Shown one piece after another: positions 35,919 through 44,742 of a stretch of DNA of 64,000 nt (positions within the stretch are counted from its first letter, which is position 1; each line of letters begins with the position of its first letter). Source of the stretch: Flavobacterium sp. WC2421 (GTDB taxonomy: Bacteria > Bacteroidota > Bacteroidia > Flavobacteriales > Flavobacteriaceae); contig NZ_CP162004.1 of the NCBI RefSeq assembly GCF_040822115.1, positions 1,674,001 through 1,738,000 on the forward strand. The letters run 5' to 3'. The notes under the pieces were generated by a model. It was not told where the DNA came from and did no database searches. It worked only from the letters and a program-made list of their open reading frames with translations. Position numbers and translations under genes: made by a program.

Positions 35919-35949
35919 TTTGTAAGTGTAAAAGAAATTAGTATCTTTA
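35919..35949 (+). promoter_or_regulatory. recQ promoter, TTTG-N19-TATCTTTA
   Basis: TTTG at 35919-35922, a 19-base spacer and TATCTTTA at 35942-35949 match the Bacteroidetes sigma-A promoter at all positions but the last base. Transcription should start near 35956, about 42 bases before the recQ start codon. Confidence 0.65.
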
Positions 35950-35997
35950 TGTAATGCAAATTTATACAAAATACCACATAATACCATACAATAAAGA

Positions 35998-38193
35998 ATG
36001 AATTCAAACGAAATTGACATCCATAAAGAATTAAAGAAATATTTTGGCTTCAGCCAATTTAAGGGACTACAAGAACAGGTGATAAAAAGTTTGCTTAGCA
36101 AACAAAATACATTTGTTATAATGCCAACAGGTGGCGGAAAATCACTCTGTTATCAACTGCCCGCTTTAACACAAGAAGGAACAGCAATTGTTGTTTCGCC
36201 TTTGATCGCTTTAATGAAAAACCAAGTGGATGCCATTAGAAGTTTGTCTTCGGAAGCTGGTATTGCCCATGTTTTAAATTCTTCCCTTACGAAAACAGAG
36301 ATAGCACAAGTTAAAAAAGATATTACATCTGGACTGACTAAATTATTATATGTAGCTCCAGAATCCTTGACCAAAGAAGAAAATGTAAATTTTCTTAAAA
36401 GTGTAACTGTTTCATTCGTTGCTATTGATGAAGCCCATTGTATCTCAGAGTGGGGACATGACTTTAGACCAGAATATAGAAATCTAAAAAATATTATAAA
36501 GCAGTTGGGTGATATTCCTGTGATAGGACTTACCGCTACTGCTACTCCAAAAGTCCAAGAAGACATTCTTAAAAACTTGGACATGTGCGATGCTAAAACT
36601 TTTAAAGCTTCTTTCAACAGACCTAATTTATACTACGAAGTACGCACAAAAACAAAAAATATTGAATCTGATATTATTCGGTTTATAAAACAACATAAAG
36701 GAAAATCGGGAATTATTTATTGCTTAAGCCGTAAAAAAGTAGAAGCTATTGCCGAAGTTTTGCAAGTAAACGGTATAAGTGCTGTTCCTTATCATGCTGG
36801 ATTGGATGCGAAAACCCGTGCGAAACACCAAGATATGTTCCTTATGGAAGATGTTGATGTAGTGGTTGCAACAATCGCTTTTGGAATGGGAATTGATAAA
36901 CCCGATGTTCGATTTGTCATTCATCACGATATTCCTAAGTCACTGGAGAGTTATTATCAAGAAACGGGACGTGCTGGTCGTGATGGAGGTGAAGGTCATT
37001 GTCTAGCTTACTATTCTTATAAGGATGTAGAAAAACTCGAAAAATTCATGTCGGGTAAGCCGGTTGCTGAACAAGAAATTGGATTCGCTTTATTGCAAGA
37101 AGTAGTGGCTTATGCTGAAACTTCCATGTCAAGAAGGAAATTTTTACTTCATTATTTTGGTGAAGAGTTCGATAGTGAAACAGGAGAAGGAGCCGATATG
37201 GATGACAATGTCAGAAATCCGAAGGTGAAAATTGAAGCCCAGAATCAAGTAGTGAAACTACTGGAAATAGTAAGAGATACTAAACATCTATACAAGTCCA
37301 AAGAGATTGTTTTTACTTTAATAGGGAGAGTTAATGCTGTGATTAAGGCCCATAGAACTGATGTTCAACCTTTTTTTGGAACTGGAATTGCTTTTGATGA
37401 AAAATATTGGATGGCTTTATTGAGGCAAGTTCTTGTTGCCGGATATTTGACTAAAGATATTGAGACGTATGGTATTGTAAAAATAACCGACAAAGGTTTG
37501 GGTTTTATAAAAAAACCAAGCTCTTTCATGATGTCTGAAGATCATGAATATAATGAAACCTCTGATGAAGCCATTGTGACAGCTTCAAAATCAACTGGTG
37601 CTGTTGATGAAGTTTTAATGGGAATGTTGAAAGACTTAAGAAAAAAAGTAGCTAAGAAAATTGGGGTTCCTCCATTTGTAGTTTTTCAAGATCCCTCGCT
37701 AGAAGATATGGCTTTGAAATATCCAATTTCTCTAAATGAATTGATTAATATTCATGGAGTTGGTGAAGGTAAAGCTAAGAAATACGGTGCTGATTTTGTC
37801 GAACTAATCAATCGATATGTGGCTGATAATGAAATTATTCGCCCTGATGATTTAGTTGTTAAATCTACAGGAGTAAATTCAGCTAATAAATTGTATATCA
37901 TTCAAAATATTGATAGAAAATTATCGCTAGATGATATTGCTAAGGCTAAAGGATTAACAATGGACCTGCTTATAAAGGAGATGGAACAAATTGTCTATTC
38001 AGGAACGAAGCTAAATATTAAATATTGGGTTGATGATATGCTTGATGAAGAGCAGCAAGAAGAAATTCATGATTATTTTATGGAATCAGAATCTGACAAT
38101 ATAGAAGGTGCCTTGAAAGAATTTGAAGGGGACTATGATATTGATGAATTGCGCTTGATGCGCATCAAATTTATTAGCGAAGTAGCTAATTAG
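35998..38193 (+). CDS. recQ: ATP-dependent DNA helicase RecQ
   Basis: 731 residues. Walker A is MPTGGGKS at about 42-49; the DEAH box in AIDEAHCISEWGHDFRP, GLTATATPKVQ and QETGRAGRDG are the RecQ helicase motifs. An RQC region follows, then an HRDC-like part around residues 535-605 (PPFVVFQDPSLEDMA...GVGEGKAKKYG). The protein is a 3'-5' helicase for recombination and replication fork repair. It is divergent from kdsD, with 95 bases between the chosen starts. The C-terminus has an acidic extension beyond HRDC, which is usual in Bacteroidota. Confidence 0.94.
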   Translation: MNSNEIDIHKELKKYFGFSQFKGLQEQVIKSLLSKQNTFVIMPTGGGKSLCYQLPALTQEGTAIVVSPLIALMKNQVDAIRSLSSEAGIAHVLNSSLTKTEIAQVKKDITSGLTKLLYVAPESLTKEENVNFLKSVTVSFVAIDEAHCISEWGHDFRPEYRNLKNIIKQLGDIPVIGLTATATPKVQEDILKNLDMCDAKTFKASFNRPNLYYEVRTKTKNIESDIIRFIKQHKGKSGIIYCLSRKKVEAIAEVLQVNGISAVPYHAGLDAKTRAKHQDMFLMEDVDVVVATIAFGMGIDKPDVRFVIHHDIPKSLESYYQETGRAGRDGGEGHCLAYYSYKDVEKLEKFMSGKPVAEQEIGFALLQEVVAYAETSMSRRKFLLHYFGEEFDSETGEGADMDDNVRNPKVKIEAQNQVVKLLEIVRDTKHLYKSKEIVFTLIGRVNAVIKAHRTDVQPFFGTGIAFDEKYWMALLRQVLVAGYLTKDIETYGIVKITDKGLGFIKKPSSFMMSEDHEYNETSDEAIVTASKSTGAVDEVLMGMLKDLRKKVAKKIGVPPFVVFQDPSLEDMALKYPISLNELINIHGVGEGKAKKYGADFVELINRYVADNEIIRPDDLVVKSTGVNSANKLYIIQNIDRKLSLDDIAKAKGLTMDLLIKEMEQIVYSGTKLNIKYWVDDMLDEEQQEEIHDYFMESESDNIEGALKEFEGDYDIDELRLMRIKFISEVAN

Positions 38194-38214
38194 TAGTAAT
38201 GTTTCAAAGTCATA

Positions 38215-38255
38215 AGGTCTTAAAGTTTGAATTTTATCTTTAGGACCTAAGACCT
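38215..38255. terminator. Weak inverted repeat between convergent genes
   Basis: AGGTCTTA (38215-38222) and TAAGACCT (38248-38255) form an 8-bp stem with a 25-base loop between recQ and the convergent small gene. A TTTAACTTT run follows on the plus strand, but there is no strong T tract. It may be a modest bidirectional terminator. Confidence 0.35.
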
Positions 38256-38261
38256 AATACT

Positions 38262-38504
38262 TTAACTTTCGACGTAAATCTCAGCGCGATGCGGTTTTAA
38301 ACCATCACGAACTTGTGTCATATGTTCATCCGTTACTACCATAAAAGCAATGGCGTGCATTTCATTACGGATTTCGAAGCCAGTTATATTCAAAGGTAAT
38401 TTTTCAATTGCAATATATTCTTTAAGATGTATTTCATGATGTTCCGCCGTTTTTGAAGCGGCAGGCCCACGAAAATCCCATATCATTTTTATTTTTCTAG
38501 ACAT
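38262..38504 (-). CDS. Conserved small hypothetical protein
   Basis: 80 residues, soluble, no signal. WDFRGPAASKTAEHHEIHLKE near residues 9-29 and FMVVTDEHMTQVRDGLKPHRAE near the end look like conserved blocks, with several His residues. I do not recognise a domain. It has a plausible own promoter 30 bases upstream, on the minus strand. Composition and codon use match neighbouring genes, so it is very probably real. Confidence 0.7.
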   Translation of the reverse strand: MSRKIKMIWDFRGPAASKTAEHHEIHLKEYIAIEKLPLNITGFEIRNEMHAIAFMVVTDEHMTQVRDGLKPHRAEIYVES

Positions 38505-38533
38505 TATTTTTAAGGTTCAAAGTTTCAAAGTAG

Positions 38534-38541
38534 CAAAGGTA
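38534..38541 (-). promoter_or_regulatory. Candidate promoter -7 element (TACCTTTG on minus strand)
   Basis: Exact TAnnTTTG match, upstream of the 80-residue gene ending at 38504. The predicted start of transcription is near 38527. No TTTG at the ideal upstream distance. Confidence 0.45.
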
Positions 38542-38597
38542 CAGCTCTATTTTGAAAATGGACTTTATAATAATCAACTAATTCCACTTCAAAATAC

Positions 38598-38605
38598 TAT
38601 TTTTG
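38598..38605 (+). promoter_or_regulatory. Candidate promoter -7 element (TATTTTTG)
   Basis: Exact TAnnTTTG match, 41 bases before the FAD oxidoreductase start. The divergent minus-strand element at 38534-38541 shares this intergenic region. Confidence 0.4.
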
Positions 38606-38645
38606 CAAATGTTTTTGTTTTTCGAAAAAATGAAACAGTAATGCA

Positions 38646-40238
38646 ATGATTAAAAAAGATAAAATGCCTCAAGAACTCCTTTTACAAGTAACTCCAGAAA
38701 TTGCTGCGAATGAATCGTTGCTAAAAGACCATTTATCGAAACAAATTAAAGTTTCTGTTAATGAAATTCAGCATGTTGTTATTTTAAAACGTTCTATCGA
38801 TGCACGTCAAAAAGCAATAAAGATTAACTTGAAAGTGGCTGTTTATTTGAAAGGGGAACCTTTTCAGGAATTAAAATTGGAACTTCCTTATTATCCAAAT
38901 GTTGCCAGCGCACAAGAAGTATTAGTGGTGGGAGCAGGTCCTGCAGGTCTTTTTGCGGCTTTGCAATTAATAGAATTGGGCTTGAAGCCAATCGTAATCG
39001 AACGTGGAAAAGAGGTTCGTGGACGTCGTCGTGATTTGAAAGCGATTAATGTAGACCACATTGTAAATGAAGATTCTAATTATTGTTTTGGAGAAGGCGG
39101 AGCTGGGACTTATTCAGATGGGAAATTATATACCCGTTCTAAAAAACGTGGTGATGTAACCCGAATTTTAGAATTGTTAGTCGCTTATGGTGCTACACCA
39201 GATATTTTAGTAGAGGCACATCCACATATTGGAACAAATAAATTGCCACAAATTATTCAAGATATTCGAGAGAAAATTATTGAATGTGGTGGTCAGGTTT
39301 TATTTGAAACCAGAGTTACTGATATTTTGGTTAAGAATAATGAAGTGGAAGGAATAGTAACTCAAAATGGAGATACAATTTTGGCTAATAAATTAATTTT
39401 GGCCACGGGGCATTCCGCTCGTGATATTTATGAACTATTAGATAGAAAAAAAATATTTATTGAGGCAAAACCTTTTGCCTTGGGCGTAAGAGCGGAACAT
39501 CCACAATCTTTAATTGATAGCATTCAATACAGTTGTGATTATCGTGGGGTACTTTTACCGCCTGCATCGTATAGTATTGTAAAGCAGGTAGGAGGTAGAG
39601 GAATGTATTCTTTTTGTATGTGTCCGGGAGGTGTAATTGCACCTTGTGCTACTAGTCCTGGTGAGGTGGTGACCAATGGTTGGTCTCCATCAAAAAGAGA
39701 TCAAGCAACTGCCAATTCAGGGATTGTCATCGAATTGAAATTAGAAGATTTCAAACCTTTTGCTCAATTTGGCGCTTTGGCTGGAATGGAATTTCAAAAA
39801 AGTATCGAACAAAAGGCTTGGCATCTTGCAGGTGAAACCCAAAAAGTACCGGCACAACGCATGATTGATTTTACACAAAATAAAGTATCATCTGATATTC
39901 CAAAAACATCTTACGTACCAGGAACGACATCGGTAGAAATGGGGCAGGTTTTCCCAGGCTTCTTAACTCAAATATTAAGAGAAGGTTTTTCTGAATTTGG
40001 GAAATCCATGCGTGGGTATTTAACAAATGAAGCTATTTTACATGCTCCTGAATCAAGAACATCATCTCCAGTTCGTATTCCTAGAGATCCTATTTCCTAT
40101 GAACACCTTCAAATAAAAGGATTGTATCCTTGCGGAGAAGGAGCAGGTTATGCGGGCGGAATAATATCAGCTGCCATTGACGGGGAGAAATGTGCTTTGA
40201 TGATTGGGGAAAGTCTGCATAAAAAAACCTCGAATTAG
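38646..40238 (+). CDS. NAD(P)/FAD-dependent oxidoreductase (COG2509-type)
   Basis: 530 residues. After an N-terminal ~90-residue domain comes VVGAGPAGLFAALQL, the FAD dinucleotide-binding motif (GAGPAG, 96-101). Then follow an RGRRRDL segment, a FGEGGAGTYSDGKL segment and a C-terminal GLYPCGEGAGYAGGI that closes the FAD site. This arrangement is that of COG2509 uncharacterised FAD-dependent dehydrogenases. The substrate is unknown. A second ATG seven codons in could be the true start. The stop codon lies within a terminator hairpin that serves the convergent gene. Confidence 0.85.
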   Translation: MIKKDKMPQELLLQVTPEIAANESLLKDHLSKQIKVSVNEIQHVVILKRSIDARQKAIKINLKVAVYLKGEPFQELKLELPYYPNVASAQEVLVVGAGPAGLFAALQLIELGLKPIVIERGKEVRGRRRDLKAINVDHIVNEDSNYCFGEGGAGTYSDGKLYTRSKKRGDVTRILELLVAYGATPDILVEAHPHIGTNKLPQIIQDIREKIIECGGQVLFETRVTDILVKNNEVEGIVTQNGDTILANKLILATGHSARDIYELLDRKKIFIEAKPFALGVRAEHPQSLIDSIQYSCDYRGVLLPPASYSIVKQVGGRGMYSFCMCPGGVIAPCATSPGEVVTNGWSPSKRDQATANSGIVIELKLEDFKPFAQFGALAGMEFQKSIEQKAWHLAGETQKVPAQRMIDFTQNKVSSDIPKTSYVPGTTSVEMGQVFPGFLTQILREGFSEFGKSMRGYLTNEAILHAPESRTSSPVRIPRDPISYEHLQIKGLYPCGEGAGYAGGIISAAIDGEKCALMIGESLHKKTSN

Positions 40239-40254
40239 TAATAAGTCGAGGTTT
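40225..40254 (-). terminator. Rho-independent terminator for the quinone reductase gene
   Basis: AAACCTCGA (40225-40233) and TCGAGGTTT (40246-40254) form a 9-bp stem with a 12-base loop. On the minus strand it is followed by a run of seven T, so it fits the end of the gene at 40281. The loop contains the stop codon of the convergent plus-strand gene. Confidence 0.7.
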
Positions 40255-40280
40255 GTTCCAAAATTAGTAGTATTCTGTTT

Positions 40281-41240
40281 TTAAGGAACAAGAATTATTT
40301 TTCCAGTACTTTTTCTGCTTTCTAAATAATCGTGTGCTTTTTTTCCTTCAGAAAGTTTAAAAACGGTTGGTTTGGCAATTGTAATTTGGTTCATACTAAT
40401 CCAGTTAAACAATTGATGCGCTCTCTTAATTCGTTCTTCTTTTGAGGTTAAATAACTCCATAAGTCACCACCTGTAAGTGTTTTGGAGGTATCCATTAGC
40501 ATTCTTGGATTGATAAAATCAGGATCTCCACCCGCCATTCCAAAGAAAACAACTTGTCCACAATTTTTAGTTACTTCAAAACTATCGCTTAACGTACTGC
40601 CTACACTGTCATAAACCACATCGACTCCGTTTGGATAAAAGGACAGCACCTGCTCTTTCCAGTCTTCGGAATACAAGAATGCTTTGTCTGCTCCATTTTT
40701 TAAGGAAACAGTCGCTTTTTCACTTGATGAGGTTAACCCAATAACTGTTGCACCCAAAAGTTTGCTTATTTGAGTTAAAAATTGTCCCACTCCTCCCGCA
40801 GAAGCATGAATTAATACTGTTTCGTCTTTTTGAGTTTTATGGCTGTCTGTTGCTAAGTAATGCGCTGTTAGGCCTTGTAAAAGTACAGTTGCAGCGGTTT
40901 CAAAAGAAATAGATTCTGGTAAAGGAATGACGTGGTCAAGAGGTACGGCTACTAATTCGGCATTCGCATACGGTACGTCAGCAAATGCGATTCGGTCTCC
41001 AATTTTGAAATGAGCACTTCCGTTTGCGTCTACTACAACTCCTGCTCCTTCATATCCTGCTATAAACGGAGGGTTTCCTACAAGATGATAATTGCCTTTT
41101 CGTCGGTAAACATCTGCGAAGTTTACTCCTATAGCACGCATTTCCACAAGAATCTCCTCTTCTTTTAATGTAGGGCTAGGGATATCTATATATTCAAGAA
41201 CATCTGAAGTGCCAAATGTTGAAAAAGTTAATGCTTTCAT
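40281..41240 (-). CDS. Quinone oxidoreductase / zinc-type alcohol dehydrogenase family (QOR)
   Basis: 319 residues. NFADVYRRKGNY near residue 40, FIAGYEGAGVV and VLIHASAGGVGQFLTQI (cofactor-binding glycine motif) followed by DVVYDSVG are hallmarks of NADPH:quinone reductases of the medium-chain family. The zinc-ligand cysteines of true alcohol dehydrogenases are absent, as in other quinone reductases. It probably reduces quinones or enones in the cytoplasm. A perfect 40-bp palindrome lies 22 bases upstream of the start codon. Confidence 0.85.
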   Translation of the reverse strand: MKALTFSTFGTSDVLEYIDIPSPTLKEEEILVEMRAIGVNFADVYRRKGNYHLVGNPPFIAGYEGAGVVVDANGSAHFKIGDRIAFADVPYANAELVAVPLDHVIPLPESISFETAATVLLQGLTAHYLATDSHKTQKDETVLIHASAGGVGQFLTQISKLLGATVIGLTSSSEKATVSLKNGADKAFLYSEDWKEQVLSFYPNGVDVVYDSVGSTLSDSFEVTKNCGQVVFFGMAGGDPDFINPRMLMDTSKTLTGGDLWSYLTSKEERIKRAHQLFNWISMNQITIAKPTVFKLSEGKKAHDYLESRKSTGKIILVP

Positions 41241-41261
41241 TTTTTATTTTTTTGTACTGCA

Positions 41262-41301
41262 AAGAACGGAAATAGAATTCTAGAATTCTATTTCCGTTCT
41301 T
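41262..41301. promoter_or_regulatory. Perfect 40-bp palindrome between the histidine kinase and quinone reductase genes
   Basis: The first 20 bases, AAGAACGGAAATAGAATTCT, are followed without any spacer by their exact reverse complement, centred on TCTAGA. It lies 41 bases after the kinase stop and 22 bases before the reductase start, both on the minus strand. As RNA it would give a hairpin with an 18-bp stem and 4-base loop. No long T run follows in the minus direction, so a plain terminator is possible but incomplete. An operator or another hairpin element is an alternative. Confidence 0.75.
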
Positions 41302-41342
41302 AAAAGGTTTTTATAAAAATAAAAGGATACTATTTTTTGTAA

Positions 41343-43823
41343 TTAGCTTTGATTGAAGATGTGTTTGTTGATTTTATTGAATAATACTATTTCGTCAATA
41401 GGTTTAGAAATATAATCATTCATGCCCACTGCTTTGCATTTTTCGACATCAGCAGTAGTGACATCAGCAGTTAAGGCAATAATTGGTATTTTTGATTTTA
41501 GTATTTCTCTAATATGAGTTGTAGCTTCAAATCCGTTCATTTCTGGCATTTGTAAATCCATCAAAACAATATCGTACGTATTGTTTTGAAGTTTTTCAAC
41601 TGCGATTTTGCCATTATCTGCGACTTCAATTTCATATCCGAAATCCAATAGTATTATTTTTAGTAAAAGTTGATTCAAGATCATGTCTTCTACCACTAAG
41701 ACTTTTATTTTATTAGTTATCGCCTCTTCAAATTTAATAACTGGGATTGGAATAATTTCTTCTATTAGTTCTTCTTTGATTTCAATAGATTTTTCAAAGT
41801 TCATAATAAACCCAAAAGTTGAACCTTTACCTTCTTCACTATGGGCGATAATTGATCCTCCTTGTAACTCTACCAGTTGTTTCACAATAGCAAGACCTAA
41901 ACCTGTTCCTCCATAGGAAGTACTAGTGCCTTTAGTTGCTTGTTCAAAATTATTAAAAATATGTGCTAGTCTATCTTGTGGTACTCCAATTCCAGTATCT
42001 GTTATTAAGAATTCAAGAGTAACTTTTTCGGTACCTTCATCTACTAGTTTGATACTTACAGTTATTTTTCCTTTTGAAGTAAATTTTATCGCATTACTCA
42101 TTAGATTTAAAATAACCTGACGTAAACGCATGGGATCACCAATCAAAACTTTAGGAATTGCAGAGTCGCATTTATAGATCAATTCTAAATTTTTTTCCTT
42201 CATTTTTTGTTCAAAAAGAAGAAGAATAGTTGAAGTAGACTTGGATAATTTAAAAGGAATATGGTCAAAGATCATCTTGCCTGCATCTACTTTAGCAATG
42301 TCTAAGATGTCATTAATTAAAACAAGTAGAGCATCACCAGATTCTTTAATGGCATTGATGTATTCTTTTTGGGATTTATCTAAAGGGGTCTTTAGTACTA
42401 CATTAGTAAACCCGATAATAGCATTCATGGGTGTTCTTATCTCATGACTCATATTTGACAAAAATTGCTGTTTTGATTTTACCGCTTCTTCTGCAATTTT
42501 TGTTTTTAAATCTGCATTAATTTTTGATTCAATTAGTTCGTTTTTTGCTAAAACTTGAGTAGTCACATCATATGCAATTATTGTAACACCTGATATTGTT
42601 TCGTCGGCTTCATAATAAGGTTGGTAAACAAAATTAAAATAGGCGTCTTTTATAATTCCATTATGCGTTATAGGAGCAAGAAGTTCGTTTCCGTAAAAAG
42701 GATTACCTGTTTTAAAAACGTTTTCGAGCAATAGAGGAAAGGCCTTGTCTATAAGTTCAGGTAAAATATCATTGAATCTTTTGCCTTCTACATTTTGTCC
42801 TTTTCCCCACATTTCTTTGATACTGTCGTTGGCCAAGGTGACTACCATATCTTTCCCTTTTAATATTGCTATTGCAAATGGGGATTGGAGCACCATCATA
42901 TTAAATCGTTTATTACTGTCTTCAATCTCCTTAGATGCCTGCTTTTGTACCTCAAGTAATTTTTCGAATTCTTTTTTTTCTTTAGCTTGAAGTTTAATGG
43001 AGAGTCGTCTTACTTCAGAAACATCTTGTATGGCTAATAGAATTATTTTTTCATCATGAATTTTTTGAAAAATATAATTCGCACTAAGTATAATTGTTTT
43101 TTCTCCAAGAGAGGAAAAATCATGCGTTATTTCTACATTATGAAAGTCTTTACCGCTGGCAAGCATAGTAGTTAGAAGATTCCGAAATTCTGGAAAATCC
43201 CATTGTTTGTTATTTACTTCAAACAATGAAACTCCTTCGGTTTTTTCTTTATCGATAGTGTATTTTTGGCAAAATGATTTACTGGCAGATTTAATTTTAA
43301 AATCTTGCGTAAGAACTAGCATCGGTTCCATAATAGTCCCGATGATTTCTTCGGAAAACTCATACGATTCAGCAAGTAGATTTAAGCTTTTTTTTAATTT
43401 TTTATTGTTTGAAACGAGTTTCTTTTTTTTAGTTACATCTTCAACAATAATCATTATAAGCGTAACATTGTTGTTGGAATCAAGAATTGGGGAGTTTATT
43501 GTTTTCCAGTAGCGTTCTTCAAAATGACTGCCTTCTTCAGTAGGTATTTGGATGTCATATTTTATAAAGTCGACTGTGTCAGCTATTTTTTTCTGTAATA
43601 CGCTATTTAAGGATGTTCTTAAATGGGTAATGGACTCAGGATTTTCTTCATTTGGGTTTTCAGGAAATATATCAAAAATATTTTGATCTATAATTTTCTC
43701 CCTTTCGGTCATAGTAGATTTTAGAAAACTATCCGTCACAGTTACTATATTGAAATTAAGATCCAGTACAATAGATAGAGATGGTAATTGCCTATATAGA
43801 TCTATGTAATCATTACTATTCAT
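41343..43823 (-). CDS. Soluble hybrid sensor histidine kinase / response regulator with PAS domains
   Basis: 826 residues, no membrane segment. Three PAS-like sensory segments are seen (about 10-130, 155-270, 305-430), the first and third ending in VEDVT/AYDVT junctions. HisKA follows with the phosphoacceptor His460 in SNMSHEIRTPMN, then an HATPase domain (GDPMRLRQVILNLMSNAIKF; DTGIGV; YGGTGLGLAI). The C-terminal receiver domain has Asp756 in LMDLQMPEMNG. The layout is that of orphan hybrid kinases sensing an intracellular signal. No output regulator gene is adjacent. Confidence 0.92.
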   Translation of the reverse strand: MNSNDYIDLYRQLPSLSIVLDLNFNIVTVTDSFLKSTMTEREKIIDQNIFDIFPENPNEENPESITHLRTSLNSVLQKKIADTVDFIKYDIQIPTEEGSHFEERYWKTINSPILDSNNNVTLIMIIVEDVTKKKKLVSNNKKLKKSLNLLAESYEFSEEIIGTIMEPMLVLTQDFKIKSASKSFCQKYTIDKEKTEGVSLFEVNNKQWDFPEFRNLLTTMLASGKDFHNVEITHDFSSLGEKTIILSANYIFQKIHDEKIILLAIQDVSEVRRLSIKLQAKEKKEFEKLLEVQKQASKEIEDSNKRFNMMVLQSPFAIAILKGKDMVVTLANDSIKEMWGKGQNVEGKRFNDILPELIDKAFPLLLENVFKTGNPFYGNELLAPITHNGIIKDAYFNFVYQPYYEADETISGVTIIAYDVTTQVLAKNELIESKINADLKTKIAEEAVKSKQQFLSNMSHEIRTPMNAIIGFTNVVLKTPLDKSQKEYINAIKESGDALLVLINDILDIAKVDAGKMIFDHIPFKLSKSTSTILLLFEQKMKEKNLELIYKCDSAIPKVLIGDPMRLRQVILNLMSNAIKFTSKGKITVSIKLVDEGTEKVTLEFLITDTGIGVPQDRLAHIFNNFEQATKGTSTSYGGTGLGLAIVKQLVELQGGSIIAHSEEGKGSTFGFIMNFEKSIEIKEELIEEIIPIPVIKFEEAITNKIKVLVVEDMILNQLLLKIILLDFGYEIEVADNGKIAVEKLQNNTYDIVLMDLQMPEMNGFEATTHIREILKSKIPIIALTADVTTADVEKCKAVGMNDYISKPIDEIVLFNKINKHIFNQS

Positions 43824-43917
43824 ATATTAAAGAATTTAATTTTTGTGTTTTATACTTTAAAAAAGGTATCGCTATTAAAATTTAATTATTAATTCTTTAG
43901 GTATACGAATTACAGTT

Positions 43918-43925
43918 CAAATATA
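43918..43925 (-). promoter_or_regulatory. Candidate promoter -7 element (TATATTTG on minus strand)
   Basis: Exact TAnnTTTG match 95 bases upstream of the hybrid kinase start codon. ATTT stands at the -33 position instead of TTTG. The rest of the 276-base gap shows no gene. Confidence 0.4.
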
Positions 43926-44068
43926 CATAAAAAAGCGTTTCATAAAATTTTGATTTTGACCTTGCAAATTTCATTCCAAAAAAATAATGTTTTGTTGTAA
44001 TTGTTGGAATAGAATAAAAACAAATTCTTTAATTGAAGTTATAATGATGCCTTTTTTAAAGCATAAAA

Positions 44069-44094
44069 AAAACCGAAAATCTCTTTTCGGTTTT
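44069..44094 (-). terminator. Rho-independent terminator of msrB-msrA
   Basis: An 11-bp perfect stem, AAAACCGAAAA with TTTTCGGTTTT, and a TCTC loop, six bases past the msrA stop on the minus strand. It is followed by more T in that direction. Confidence 0.85.
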
Positions 44095-44099
44095 GATAA

Positions 44100-44741
44100 T
44101 TAATGTTGTTTATTTTTCAGTTTATCTTTAAATAACTTCTCAAATTTTTCAATTTTGGGCTGAATCACCATTCGACAATAGGGCTGGTTTTTATTATTGG
44201 CGTAATAATCTTGATGGTAATCTTCGGCTTTATAAAAAGTGGTAAGCGGTTCTACAGCAGTAACAATTGGACTGTTATAAATTTTTGCATTGCTCAGTTC
44301 GTTAATGATATTTTGAGCTGCAAGTCGTTGTTCTTCATTTTTATAGAAAATGACTGAACGGTATTGAGTACCTACATCAGCCCCTTGACGGTTCAGCGTA
44401 GTGGGGTCATGAACAGTAAAGAAAACTTGAAATATTTCATTCAAATTTGTTACTGTTTTGTCATAAGTGATTTGTACCACTTCAACATAACCTGTTCTTC
44501 CTGTTGAAACATCTTCGTAACTAGGATTGGCATTTTTCCCACCTGAAAATCCAGATACTGCCGATTTTACTCCGTTTAGATTTTCGTAAACAGCTTCCAC
44601 ACACCAATAACAGCCACCACCAAGTGTAATAGTTTCAAGGTTGTTTTTATTAGATGGTTTTTCCTCTATTATTTTTGTTTCTTTTTTTTGTCCACAGGCA
44701 CTTAGTGTGGCCAAAACGCAAATTAAAAATATTTTTTTCAT
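44100..44741 (-). CDS. msrA: Peptide methionine-S-sulfoxide reductase MsrA, lipoprotein
   Basis: 213 residues. The N-terminus has a lipoprotein signal peptide with lipobox LSAC (Cys16), so the enzyme is predicted to be anchored outside the cytoplasm. GGGCYWCVEAVYENLNGV carries catalytic Cys44 in GCYWC, where most family members have GCFWC. AEDYHQDYY near the C-terminus is the second conserved block. It reduces S-epimers of methionine sulfoxide in envelope proteins. The ATG at 44741 is one base after the msrB stop, so the genes are coupled; a longer frame into msrB is unlikely. Confidence 0.92.
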   Translation of the reverse strand: MKKIFLICVLATLSACGQKKETKIIEEKPSNKNNLETITLGGGCYWCVEAVYENLNGVKSAVSGFSGGKNANPSYEDVSTGRTGYVEVVQITYDKTVTNLNEIFQVFFTVHDPTTLNRQGADVGTQYRSVIFYKNEEQRLAAQNIINELSNAKIYNSPIVTAVEPLTTFYKAEDYHQDYYANNKNQPYCRMVIQPKIEKFEKLFKDKLKNKQH

Positions 44742-44742
44742 G

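Noticed and set aside
35903..36007. N-terminal extension of KdsD to ATG at 36007
   Set aside because: Would overlap recQ and encode the divergent promoter region; unlike the family N-terminus.
36153..36617. 154-residue antisense frame in recQ
   Set aside because: Overlaps the helicase motifs of recQ completely and has no recognisable domain.
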